Assembly (NCBI RefSeq): GCF_013815995.1
Contig: NZ_JACDFE010000005.1
Coordinates: forward strand, 11,384-45,514
Length of the DNA: 34,131 nucleotides
Origin: Sporichthya sp.
GTDB lineage: Bacteria; Actinomycetota; Actinomycetes; Sporichthyales; Sporichthyaceae
Direction: 5' to 3'
Notes under the pieces: model-generated
What the model saw: only the letters and a program-made list of their open reading frames with translations
What the model was told of the DNA's origin: nothing
The model's database searches: none
Translations under genes and position numbers: made by a program
Part shown: piece by piece, positions 18,269-25,695 of the stretch
Numbering within the stretch: position 1 is the stretch's first letter
How the letters are laid out: every line of letters begins with the position of its first letter

Positions 18269-19198
18269 ATGCTCGGAATCGACCCGAACCCGGACCTGTT
18301 CGGCCCGGCGTTCGTGATCGGGCTGGCCAACGCCGGGATCTTCAGCGTGCTGGCGATCGCCCTCGTGCTGACTTACCGGATCAGCCGCACGATCGGGTTC
18401 GTGCACTACGGCATCGCCGTCGTCGGGGCCTACGGCTACTACCACTTCACCGTCGAGTACACGATGCCCGGCTGGGTCGCGCTCGTCGTGGTGCTGGGCA
18501 TCGGGGCCGGCGTCGGAGCCGCCTACGGCCTGGTGATGATGAACGGCCGGATCGCCTTCCTGCCGCCGCTGACCCTGTCCACGGTGTCCATCGCCGCGAT
18601 GCTCATCATCGGCGCGGTCGCCACCGAGAACTTCCCGGTGGCCCCGGACGTGGCGATCAGCTCGAGCCCGTTCGGTGACGACAGCTTTCGGGTGTGGTCG
18701 TTCAACGTCACCGCGCACCGGTTCGCCTGCCTGCTGATCAGCGTGATCCTCGTGGTGTTCGTCTCGCTGTATTTGAACCGGACGCGGGCCGGGGTGAACG
18801 TCCGGGCGATCTCCGACGACGTCGAGGCGGCGCGGTGGTCGGGCATCCGGCTCTACCGGATCGGGGTCGGGTCCTACGCCGCGGCCGGCGCGATGGCCGC
18901 GCTCGCCGGCGCGCTGCTCGCCCCGCTCGCCGGCACCGACCTCTCGGCGATCCTGCTGGTGTTCTTCCGGGCGCTCACCGTCGCGGTCGTCGGCGCCTTC
19001 AGCAGCCCGGCCCTCGCGCTCTTCGGCGCGGTCGTGCTCAGCACCGTCGACAGCTTTGCCACAACCTCCGCGCTGGGCGACATCAACCCGGCCACCCGCG
19101 AGAGCATGATCTTCGCCGCTATGGTGCTGACCGCGGTCGCCGTCGCGGTCTTCCGCAACCGCAACTCTCCGCGCACGGCGTTGGCGATGCGGTCATGA
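18269..19198 (+). CDS. livH: Branched-chain amino acid-type ABC permease LivH
   Basis: The 309-residue protein has about eight to nine membrane helices and the LivH pattern: ANAGIFSVLAIALVLTYRISRTIGFVHYGI near the N-terminus, then NVRAISDDVEAARWSGIRLYRIGVGSYAAAGAMAALAGAL, the coupling loop that contacts the ATPase. It forms one half of the HAAT-family import channel for branched-chain amino acids, amides or other small acids. The ATG at 18269 has no strong ribosome site. The stop overlaps the livMG start as ATGA, so the two are coupled. No periplasmic binding protein gene is present on either side, so the ligand is unknown. Confidence 0.9.
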   Translation: MLGIDPNPDLFGPAFVIGLANAGIFSVLAIALVLTYRISRTIGFVHYGIAVVGAYGYYHFTVEYTMPGWVALVVVLGIGAGVGAAYGLVMMNGRIAFLPPLTLSTVSIAAMLIIGAVATENFPVAPDVAISSSPFGDDSFRVWSFNVTAHRFACLLISVILVVFVSLYLNRTRAGVNVRAISDDVEAARWSGIRLYRIGVGSYAAAGAMAALAGALLAPLAGTDLSAILLVFFRALTVAVVGAFSSPALALFGAVVLSTVDSFATTSALGDINPATRESMIFAAMVLTAVAVAVFRNRNSPRTALAMRS

Positions 19199-21180
19199 GC
19201 GAGAACCCCTACAGCCGATCCCGGCCGCTGCTCTCCCTGGTGCGTCAGCCGCTCAACCTCGTCGGCGCCGTGGTCGCGATCGGCTGGATCTTCTTCGCCC
19301 CCGACTACCGCGTCTTCACCGTCACCACCGGGCTGATCATCGGCGTGCTCGCGCTCGGCGTGATGGTGATGGTGGGCTGGGCCCGCGAGATCAACCTGGC
19401 CGCGGCCGGCGTGTACGCGACCTCGCTGTACCTGGGGTCCTGGGTGTACCGGCCGGGGCCGAACGGCTGGGGTCATCCGCTGGTGATCGCGATCGTCGTG
19501 TCCGTGGTGATCGGGATCCTGATGATGCTCGCGGTCGCGCTGTTCAGCGTGCGGCTGTCCGGGGTCTACGTCATGGTGTTCACCCTCGGCGTGCAGATCC
19601 TGGTCGAGCGGATCGTCTTCACCCAGTACCGGCTCACCGGCGGCGACCAGGGCCTGGTCACCCCGAGCCCGAAGATCTTCGGCTACGAGGTCTCCAGCCA
19701 CGACGACCGCGCGTTCTATCTGTTCGTCCTGAGCGTCGTCGCGTTGGTGCTGATGTTCCTGCAGCGGCTCCGCCTCTCCCCCTACGGCCGGGCGATCATG
19801 CTGGTCGGCGCGGACCAGCAGGCCGCGGTCGCGGTCGGGGTACGACCGCTCAAGACCAAGGCCCTGGCCTTCGCCGTGTGCGGCGCGCTCGGTGGGCTGG
19901 CCGGCATCCTCGCCGCGACGCTCTACGGCAGCACCCCGGGGACGGTGAACTACACCGCGACGACGTCCCTGCTGTGGCTCTCGATCGCGATCCTCGGCGG
20001 CTTCGACTCGATGGCCGGCGTGCTCCTGGTGGCGGTCGCCTTCCAGTACATCCCGCTCCAACTGGAGAAGTTGCACGTCAACTACCAGCTGCTGGCCGGC
20101 ATTTCGCTGTTGGCCGGGGTGCTGTGCGGGTCCCGCGGGCTGGGCGGCCGGCTGCAGGACCTCTACCGCCGGCTGCGTTTCGGTCCGGCGGCGCAGCGGC
20201 GCTCTCGCCGTCCGTCCTCGTTCACCGCCGCGGCCGAGGTGCTGGCGCGTTCCGACGGCCTCACCGAACTGCGCGAGATCGGCCCGAGCGACGACGTCCG
20301 CCAGCTTGCCCTGGAGACGCTCGAGAGCTGGTTCCCGCCGCGGCGCACCGAACCCGTGGCGCTTGCGACCGAGGACATCCACCTGTCCTTCGGCGGTGTG
20401 CGTGCCCTGCGCGGGGCGAGCATCGAAGTGCCCACCGGGTCCTTCACCGGCTTGATCGGACCCAACGGCGCCGGCAAGACCACACTGTTCGACGTGGTGT
20501 CCGGCCTGACCAGGCCCGACCGCGGCACGGTGCGGATCTTCGGCTCCGACGTCACCCGCGACCAGCCGTGGGACCGGGCCGCCCTCGGGATGACCCGCAC
20601 CTTCCAGACCACCCGCATCGTCAAGGAGCTCTCGGTCGCAGACAACCTGCTGGCCGGGGCGGGACTGCGGATCCGGGGCAGCCTCGCCCAGTTCGCGGTG
20701 GGAATGCCGGCACCGTGGCGGCAGGTCCGCGAGGCCGAGGAGGCGGCGTGGGCGATTGCCTGCCTGCTCGACATCGAACGGTACTGGGACGAGCGGGTCG
20801 GCGAACTGGAGTTCTCGGCCCGCCGGCGTACCGAGCTCGGCCGGGCCCTGCTGTCCGGCCCGCAGATCCTGCTGCTCGACGAGCCGACCTCGGGCCTGGA
20901 TCCCGCGTCCTCCGGCGCCCTGATCGGCCTGGTCCGCCGGCTGCAGGCCGATCTGGGACTCACGGTGCTGTTGGTCGAGCACTACGTGAAGGCCGTCCTC
21001 GACGGCTGTGACCTGGTCTACGTTCTGGCGGAGGGTCAGATCCTCGCGCACGGCGAGCCGGGCACGATCGCCGCCGACGCGCAGGTGCAGGAGCGCTACC
21101 TCGGGGCCGGCCGTGGCGAGGCCACCACCGGGTGGCGGGAACGCCTGGCTGATCCGGCGGGGGCCGGCAATCGTGGCTGA
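19195..21180 (+). CDS. LivM-LivG fusion: ABC permease joined to ATPase
   Basis: The 661-residue product is a fusion. Residues about 1-325 are the LivM permease, with about nine helices and the loop YGRAIMLVGADQQAAVAVGVRPLKTKALAFAVCGALGGLAG. After a linker of about 60 residues (Arg/Ser-rich, then SDGLTELREIG), residues about 387-650 are a LivG-type ATPase with Walker A GPNGAGKTT at about 422, Walker B ILLLDEPTSGLD, and the switch His in LVEHYVK. The signature is abnormal: GELEFSARRRTELGRAL stands where LSxGQ is expected, so the invariant Gly is Ser. The ATG at 19195 overlaps livH (ATGA). The long track ORF from 18694 starts in a wrong reading of livH. Confidence 0.9.
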   Translation: MSENPYSRSRPLLSLVRQPLNLVGAVVAIGWIFFAPDYRVFTVTTGLIIGVLALGVMVMVGWAREINLAAAGVYATSLYLGSWVYRPGPNGWGHPLVIAIVVSVVIGILMMLAVALFSVRLSGVYVMVFTLGVQILVERIVFTQYRLTGGDQGLVTPSPKIFGYEVSSHDDRAFYLFVLSVVALVLMFLQRLRLSPYGRAIMLVGADQQAAVAVGVRPLKTKALAFAVCGALGGLAGILAATLYGSTPGTVNYTATTSLLWLSIAILGGFDSMAGVLLVAVAFQYIPLQLEKLHVNYQLLAGISLLAGVLCGSRGLGGRLQDLYRRLRFGPAAQRRSRRPSSFTAAAEVLARSDGLTELREIGPSDDVRQLALETLESWFPPRRTEPVALATEDIHLSFGGVRALRGASIEVPTGSFTGLIGPNGAGKTTLFDVVSGLTRPDRGTVRIFGSDVTRDQPWDRAALGMTRTFQTTRIVKELSVADNLLAGAGLRIRGSLAQFAVGMPAPWRQVREAEEAAWAIACLLDIERYWDERVGELEFSARRRTELGRALLSGPQILLLDEPTSGLDPASSGALIGLVRRLQADLGLTVLLVEHYVKAVLDGCDLVYVLAEGQILAHGEPGTIAADAQVQERYLGAGRGEATTGWRERLADPAGAGNRG

Positions 21181-21850
21181 CCCGCGGCTGGAGCTGAAGG
21201 GCGTGCGCGCCGGATACGACCGGGTGCCGGTGGTCTTCGACGTCGACCTCGGCGTCGCCCCCGGGGAGATCGTGATCCTGGTCGGTGGCAACGGCGCCGG
21301 CAAGTCCACTCTGCTACAGGCCGTGATGGGGACGGTCGCGGTGCTCGCCGGCGAGATCCGCTACGACGGCAAGCGGATCAACCGCTGGCCGGTGGCGCGG
21401 CGCGCCCGGGCCGGGATCAGCTACTCCCCCGAGGGCCGGCGGGTGTTCTCCACCCTCACCGTCCGGGAGAACCTCGACGCCGGCGCCTCGCACATCGCCA
21501 CCCGGCGATTGCGCGACCAACGGGCCGAGGTCTTCTCCTACTTCCCGATCCTCTCCGACCGGTCCGACCAGCTGGCCGGCACGTTGTCCGGCGGCGAGCA
21601 GCAGATGCTGGCGATCGGCCGCTCCCTGATGTCCGGGCCCGACCTGATCCTGGTCGAGGAGCCGTCCCAGGGCCTGGCCCCGGTGATCGTGGACCGGGTC
21701 TACGGAACCCTGCAGCGGATCTGCCTGGACCGCGGCACGTCCGTGGTCATCGCCGAGCAGTTCCAGCAACTGCGCGAGTACGACTGCGACCGCGTGGTCA
21801 TCATCGACAAGGGCATGGTCCGCCCCTATGTCGCCGTCCCCGCGCCCTGA
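21173..21850 (+). CDS. livF: Branched-chain amino acid-type ABC ATPase LivF
   Basis: The 225-residue protein is the second ATPase of the system, with GGNGAGKST as Walker A, the LivF-typical ISYSPEGRRVFSTLTVRENL, a normal signature LSGGEQQMLAIGR and DLILVEEPSQGLAP as Walker B. The last replaces the usual D of Walker B (LLLDEP) by LVEEP but keeps the catalytic Glu. It should pair with the fused LivG domain, so one canonical and one degenerate signature site would be present in the heterodimer. The GTG start at 21173 overlaps the fusion gene's stop by 8 nt. The track ORF from 21008 begins in a wrong frame of the fusion gene. Confidence 0.9.
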   Translation: MADPRLELKGVRAGYDRVPVVFDVDLGVAPGEIVILVGGNGAGKSTLLQAVMGTVAVLAGEIRYDGKRINRWPVARRARAGISYSPEGRRVFSTLTVRENLDAGASHIATRRLRDQRAEVFSYFPILSDRSDQLAGTLSGGEQQMLAIGRSLMSGPDLILVEEPSQGLAPVIVDRVYGTLQRICLDRGTSVVIAEQFQQLREYDCDRVVIIDKGMVRPYVAVPAP

Positions 21851-22068
21851 GTCTCAGCTGGCATCGTCCCACCGGTCCAGCCGGTCGTGGAGGCCTCGAA
21901 GCCCGAGGCCACCATCGCAAAGCCACCCTGCATTTCCGAACGGAGACCTTCGACGTCGTCGCGCAGACCCCGCAGGTCGGTCCGCATCTCGCGCTGGTCG
22001 TCTCGGATCGCACTGATAGTTCCGACATAGGCGCTGACTCGCGTCTCCAGATCCGGTGTCGGCGTCAT
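21826..22068 (-). CDS. Small coiled-coil hypothetical protein
   Basis: The 80-residue ORF reads as a helix with heptad spacing through LETRVSAYVGTISAIRDDQREMRTDLRGLRDDVEGLRSEMQGGF, then a short Gly/Thr-rich tail. This is a plausible homo-oligomeric coiled coil; no family is recognised. It is uncertain: the ORF is short, the start could be the ATG at 22068 or a TTG at 22128, and its end overlaps the convergent livF by 25 nt. The heptad signal and the otherwise empty 280-nt gap favour a real gene. Confidence 0.45.
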   Translation of the reverse strand: MTPTPDLETRVSAYVGTISAIRDDQREMRTDLRGLRDDVEGLRSEMQGGFAMVASGFEASTTGWTGGTMPAETQGAGTAT

Positions 22069-22133
22069 TCTCGGATGCTGAGCCGAATCGGGCACCCGGG
22101 TCACTGCTCTCGGCGTACTTGTGGACAACCAGC

Positions 22134-22769
22134 TCAGGCGGGGTCGGTGAGGTGGATCGTCACGGCGCGGAACAAGGCCGGGGTCGCGAGCAGCACCACA
22201 TGCTTCGGGTCCGGGACCGTGAGGAAGCGCGGCTCTGCCGCGACGGCGGCAAACCCGGCCAGGCGGCGGTCAGCGAGCACCTTGTCCACCGCCTTGCGTT
22301 CCCCGCCGAGCACCAGGGCGTCCAGGGAACCGACGTGCGGAAGCAGGATCCGCGCGGCCACCTCGCCCGCGGTGTCGAGCGCGACGTCGACCTGGTTCTC
22401 CCGGCGCCGGGCGAAGCGCTGCTGCGACCAGCCCCCGGCCGAGGTCCGCCCGTGCACCTGCCTCGAGCCGACCTTGGACTCCGCCAGCTTCACCCCGTCG
22501 AACACCCCGGCCGCGTAGCCGCCCAGGCGCACCAGCAACACCCCCACCCGGCGGTCCGCGAGCACGTGCGCGCCCAGCGCCTCGACGGGATCACCGGCGG
22601 GCGCCCAGTCCCCGGCGAACGGGACCACGCACTGCGCCACCGTGCCGTTGCCCGCGGCCGCACGAATACCTTCGGGGGTGAGCTGAGCCTGCGTCAGACC
22701 GCCGTTGCGGTCAGCGAAATTGGCGAACCAGCGCGGGATCCGCTCGGCCTCGACCTCGACGGTGCGCAC
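22134..22769 (-). CDS. acVLRF1 family peptidyl-tRNA hydrolase-like protein
   Basis: The 211-residue protein belongs to the actinobacterial VLRF1-type release factor fold. The key segment is VHGRTSAGGWSQQRFARRRENQ, with the conserved G-x-x-Q that in eukaryotic Vms1/ANKZF1 releases nascent chains from stalled 60S subunits. The bacterial family is annotated as a peptidyl-tRNA hydrolase, but its role in ribosome rescue is inferred from fold. I start it at the GTG at 22769 (VRTVEVEAERIPRW), because the 44 extra residues of the track ORF come from the nested hairpin and the SUF spacer. The gene lies directly downstream of the SUF operon on the same strand. Confidence 0.82.
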   Translation of the reverse strand: MRTVEVEAERIPRWFANFADRNGGLTQAQLTPEGIRAAAGNGTVAQCVVPFAGDWAPAGDPVEALGAHVLADRRVGVLLVRLGGYAAGVFDGVKLAESKVGSRQVHGRTSAGGWSQQRFARRRENQVDVALDTAGEVAARILLPHVGSLDALVLGGERKAVDKVLADRRLAGFAAVAAEPRFLTVPDPKHVVLLATPALFRAVTIHLTDPA

Positions 22770-22770
22770 G

Positions 22771-22818
22771 GGACGTCCGACAGAGTGAGCGTTATTGCTC
22801 ACGGCTGTTCGGACGTCC
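22771..22818. repeat. Second copy of the nested GACGTCCGA hairpin, abutting the acVLRF1 start
   Basis: Outer arms GGACGTCCGA (22771-22780) and TCGGACGTCC (22809-22818) are perfect over 10 bp. The inner stem is GTGAGC/GCTCAC around GTTATT, with CAG/CTG pairs in between. Arms and loop match the terminator at 1191-1236. On the minus strand it follows the last SUF gene by 16 nt and ends one base before the acVLRF1 GTG, with no T-run, so it may also shape translation of that gene. Confidence 0.75.
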
Positions 22819-22834
22819 GGTGCTTGCCGCGCCG

Positions 22835-23155
22835 TTAGACGTTGAAGCCCAGAGCGCGGAGCTGCTCGCGGCCGTCGTCGGTGATCTTGTCCGGACCCCA
22901 CGGCGGCATCCAGACCCAGTTGATCCGGAAGTCGGCGACCAGGCCTTCGAGGGCCTGGCGCGTCTGGTCCTCGATGACGTCGGTCAGCGGACAGGCCGCG
23001 GAGGTCAGCGTCATGTCGATCGTCGCGATGTTCGCCTCGTCGACACTGACGCCGTAGACCAGACCGAGGTCCACCACGTTGATGCCGAGTTCGGGGTCGA
23101 CGACGTCGCGCATCGCTTCGGTCAGGTCGTCCTCGGTCGGTGCGCTGGTGGTCAT
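22835..23155 (-). CDS. sufT: SufT/MIP18 family iron-sulfur assembly protein
   Basis: The 106-residue protein is a DUF59/MIP18 domain: LTEAMRDVVDPELGINVVDLGLVYGVSVDE, then MTLTSAACPLTDVIEDQTRQAL with the conserved Cys, and WVWMPPWGPDKITDDGREQLRALGF. In bacteria SufT helps mature some iron-sulfur proteins, and it commonly ends actinobacterial SUF operons. The ATG at 23155 overlaps the sufU stop as ATGA, which decides this start over the track's 23224. It is the last gene of the operon before a nested hairpin. Confidence 0.92.
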   Translation of the reverse strand: MTTSAPTEDDLTEAMRDVVDPELGINVVDLGLVYGVSVDEANIATIDMTLTSAACPLTDVIEDQTRQALEGLVADFRINWVWMPPWGPDKITDDGREQLRALGFNV

Positions 23156-23601
23156 GACTGGGCTCCGTTCACGAGGGCTTGTGCGGTCGCGTCCTTCCAG
23201 GCCATCCAGGACAGTAACGCGCACTTGATGCGGGCTGGGTATTTCGAGACTCCGGCGAAGGCGACCGCGTCCTCGAGGACGTCCTCGTCGGGGGTGGCCT
23301 GACCCTTGGACTGCATGAGCGCCAGGAACTCGTTGTGCACGGCCATCGCCGCGTCGAGGTCCTTACCGATCAGCAGTTCGGTGAGCACGGACGCTGAGGC
23401 CTGGCTGATCGAGCAGCCGAGGCTGTCGTAGGAGACGTCGGCGACCTTGCCGTCGGCGACGTGCACCCGCAGGGTCACCTCGTCCCCGCAGGTCGGGTTG
23501 ACGTGGTGCACCTGCGCTTCGTACGGCTCCCGCAGTCCCTTGTGCCGGGGATTGCGGTAGTGGTCGAGAATGATCTCCTGGTAGAGCGCGTCAACGTCCA
23601 C
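23152..23601 (-). CDS. sufU: SufU sulfur-transfer protein (zinc-dependent scaffold-like)
   Basis: The 149-residue protein has the three SufU cysteines in NPTCGD, LGCSISQAS and RIKCALLSW, plus the Asp of CGD, which together bind zinc. SufU takes persulfide sulfur from SufS and passes it to the SufBCD scaffold. The insert of about 20 residues between the second and third Cys typical of SufU, as against IscU, is present. The start is GTG, three nt after the sufS stop. Its stop overlaps sufT. Confidence 0.96.
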   Translation of the reverse strand: MDVDALYQEIILDHYRNPRHKGLREPYEAQVHHVNPTCGDEVTLRVHVADGKVADVSYDSLGCSISQASASVLTELLIGKDLDAAMAVHNEFLALMQSKGQATPDEDVLEDAVAFAGVSKYPARIKCALLSWMAWKDATAQALVNGAQS

Positions 23602-23604
23602 CGG

Positions 23605-24861
23605 TCACAACCCCCTCGCGAAGTACGCCTTCACGGCGTCCAACCCTTCGACCAGAGAATCGATTTCCTCGGGCTTGGTGTAGAGGTAGAACGACGCCCG
23701 GTTGGACGCGGTGACGCCGAAGCGGGCGTGCACGGGCCGCGCGCAGTGGTGGCCGCCGCGCACCGCGATGCCGTAGGAGTCCAGCACCTGGCCGACGTCG
23801 TGCGGGTGGATGTCGCCGAGTTCGAAGCTGATCGCGCCGCCCCGGTCGACGTTCTCGGTCGGCCCCAGGATGCGCACGCCCTCCACGCTCTGCAGGCGCT
23901 CCAGCGCGTACCCGGTGATGGCGTGCTCGTGGGCGGCTACGGCGTCCATGCCGATGCCGGAGAGGTAGTCGATGGCCGCGCCGAGCCCGACGGCCCCCGC
24001 GATCGGCGGGGTACCGGCCTCGAAGCGGTGCGGAGCCTCGGCGTAGGTCGAGCCCTCCATGCGGACGATCTCGATCATCTCGCCGCCACCCAGGAACGGC
24101 GGCAGCTGGTTGAGCAGCTCGGGCTCGGCGACGAGCACCCCGATGCCGGTCGGGCCGCACAGCTTGTGCCCGGTGAACGCGACGAAGTCCGCGGCCAGGG
24201 CGGTCAGGTCGACCGGCATCTGCGGCACCGACTGCGAGGCGTCCACGACGACGAGCGCCCCGACCTCGTGGGCCCGCCGGGTGATCTCGGCGACCGGGTT
24301 GATCGTGCCCAGGGCGTTGGACACCCAGGTCACGGCCACGACCTTGGTCCGCTCGGTGATCAGGTCGTCGATGTTCGACAGATCCAGGCGGCCCTCGTCG
24401 GTGATGCCGAACCAGCGCAGCGTCGCGCCGCGGCGCTCGCACGCCAGCTGCCACGGGACGATGTTGGAGTGGTGCTCCATCTCGGTGATGACGACCTCGT
24501 CGCCGGGACCGATGCCGTACGGGTCGCCGGCCCAGGTGAGGACGTTGGCGACGAGGTTGAGCGCCTCGGAGGCGTTCTTGGTGAAGATCACGCCGTCGCG
24601 GCTCGGGGCGTTGACGAAAGCCGCGACCTTGTCCCGCGCACCCTCGTACGCGGCGGTGGCTTCCTCACCGAGCTGATGCGCCGCGCGCGCCACGTTCGCG
24701 TTGTGCAGCGCGTAGTGCTCGGAGATCGTGTCGATCACCGACTGCGGCTTCTGCGAGGTATTGGCCGAGTCCAGGTAGACCAGCGGCCGGTCCCCGGACA
24801 GGCGTCGGTCCAGGATCGGGAAGTCCGCCCGGATCTTGTCGAGGTCGAGCAGCCCATTCAT
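23605..24861 (-). CDS. sufS: Cysteine desulfurase SufS
   Basis: The 418-residue PLP enzyme removes sulfur from cysteine and hands it to SufU. It carries TKNASEALNLVA, the cofactor-binding EMEHHSNIVPW, the PLP lysine in FTGHKLCGPTG and the persulfide cysteine in RGGHHCARP, which is the short group II active loop. N-terminal LDLDKIRADFPIL is the usual SufS start. The ATG at 24861 lies 8 nt after the sufC stop. Confidence 0.96.
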   Translation of the reverse strand: MNGLLDLDKIRADFPILDRRLSGDRPLVYLDSANTSQKPQSVIDTISEHYALHNANVARAAHQLGEEATAAYEGARDKVAAFVNAPSRDGVIFTKNASEALNLVANVLTWAGDPYGIGPGDEVVITEMEHHSNIVPWQLACERRGATLRWFGITDEGRLDLSNIDDLITERTKVVAVTWVSNALGTINPVAEITRRAHEVGALVVVDASQSVPQMPVDLTALAADFVAFTGHKLCGPTGIGVLVAEPELLNQLPPFLGGGEMIEIVRMEGSTYAEAPHRFEAGTPPIAGAVGLGAAIDYLSGIGMDAVAAHEHAITGYALERLQSVEGVRILGPTENVDRGGAISFELGDIHPHDVGQVLDSYGIAVRGGHHCARPVHARFGVTASNRASFYLYTKPEEIDSLVEGLDAVKAYFARGL

Positions 24862-24869
24862 GGCGATCG

Positions 24870-25646
24870 TCAGGCCCCGGCCTTGGCGAGGAACCGCTCG
24901 TAGCCCTCGGCTTCCAGCTGCTCGGCCAGCTCCGGGCCGCCCTCCTCGACGAACCGGCCGCCGACGAAGACGTGCACGAAGTCCGGCGCGATGTAGCGCA
25001 GGATCCGGGTGTAGTGGGTGATCAGCAGGACGCCGACCTCGCCGCCTTCCTTGGCCCGGTTGACACCCTCGGAGACGACCTTGAGCGCATCGATGTCCAG
25101 GCCGGAGTCGGTCTCGTCGAGGATCGCGATCTTCGGCTTGAGCAGTTCGAGCTGGAGGATCTCGTGGCGCTTCTTCTCGCCGCCGGAGAAACCCTCGTTG
25201 ACGTTGCGCTCGGCGAAGGTCGGGTCCATCGCCAGCAGCTCCATCGCGGACTTCATGTCCTTGACCCAGGTGCGCAGCTTGGGCGCTTCACCCGAGACCG
25301 CGGTCTTCGCGGTCCGCAGGAAGTTCGACACCGAGACGCCCGGCACCTCGACGGGGTACTGCATGGCGAGGAACAGCCCGGCGCGGGCGCGCTCGTCCAC
25401 GCTCATCGCGAGGACGTCGGCGCCGTCGAGGCTGATGCTGCCGCCGGTCACGGTGTACTTCGGGTGCCCGGCGATGGTGTACGCCAGCGTCGACTTGCCC
25501 GAGCCGTTCGGACCCATCACGGCGTGGGTCTCCCCCGGCTTGATCGTCAGGGTGACCCCCTTGAGAATCTCCTTGACGCCTTCGGCGCCATCTTCGGATT
25601 TTCCAGGGACCTGGACGTGCAGGTCCTTGATCTCCAGCGTGCTCAT
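24870..25646 (-). CDS. sufC: SufC ATPase of the SufBCD scaffold
   Basis: The 258-residue soluble ABC ATPase drives shape changes in SufBD. It shows Walker A GPNGSGKST, the SufC-specific FLAMQYPVEVPGVSVSNFLRTA, signature FSGGEKKRHEILQ and Walker B AILDETDSGLDIDAL. The start is ATG at 25646 with AGGAG ten nt upstream. A 49-nt gap separates it from sufD, the largest gap in the operon. Confidence 0.97.
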   Translation of the reverse strand: MSTLEIKDLHVQVPGKSEDGAEGVKEILKGVTLTIKPGETHAVMGPNGSGKSTLAYTIAGHPKYTVTGGSISLDGADVLAMSVDERARAGLFLAMQYPVEVPGVSVSNFLRTAKTAVSGEAPKLRTWVKDMKSAMELLAMDPTFAERNVNEGFSGGEKKRHEILQLELLKPKIAILDETDSGLDIDALKVVSEGVNRAKEGGEVGVLLITHYTRILRYIAPDFVHVFVGGRFVEEGGPELAEQLEAEGYERFLAKAGA

Positions 25647-25695
25647 GAAAGCGATGCTCCTGTAATTGCAGCGCAGCTGCGTCAGTTGCGGTCGG

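Noticed and set aside
18874-21309. 811-codon open frame on the minus strand
   Set aside because: It lies fully antisense to livH, livMG and livF, whose translations carry clear family motifs; its own product is low-complexity and rich in Arg/Gly/Asp/His, typical of a GC-rich shadow frame.
22119-22128. TTGTCCACAA and a second TTGTCCACA at 32749 as DnaA boxes
   Set aside because: Both match the actinobacterial DnaA box, but they are single and far apart, with no AT-rich region or dnaA/dnaN nearby; no origin is supported.
23461-24903. 480-codon plus-strand ORF over sufS/sufU
   Set aside because: Antisense to two SUF genes with intact catalytic residues; no homology pattern of its own.
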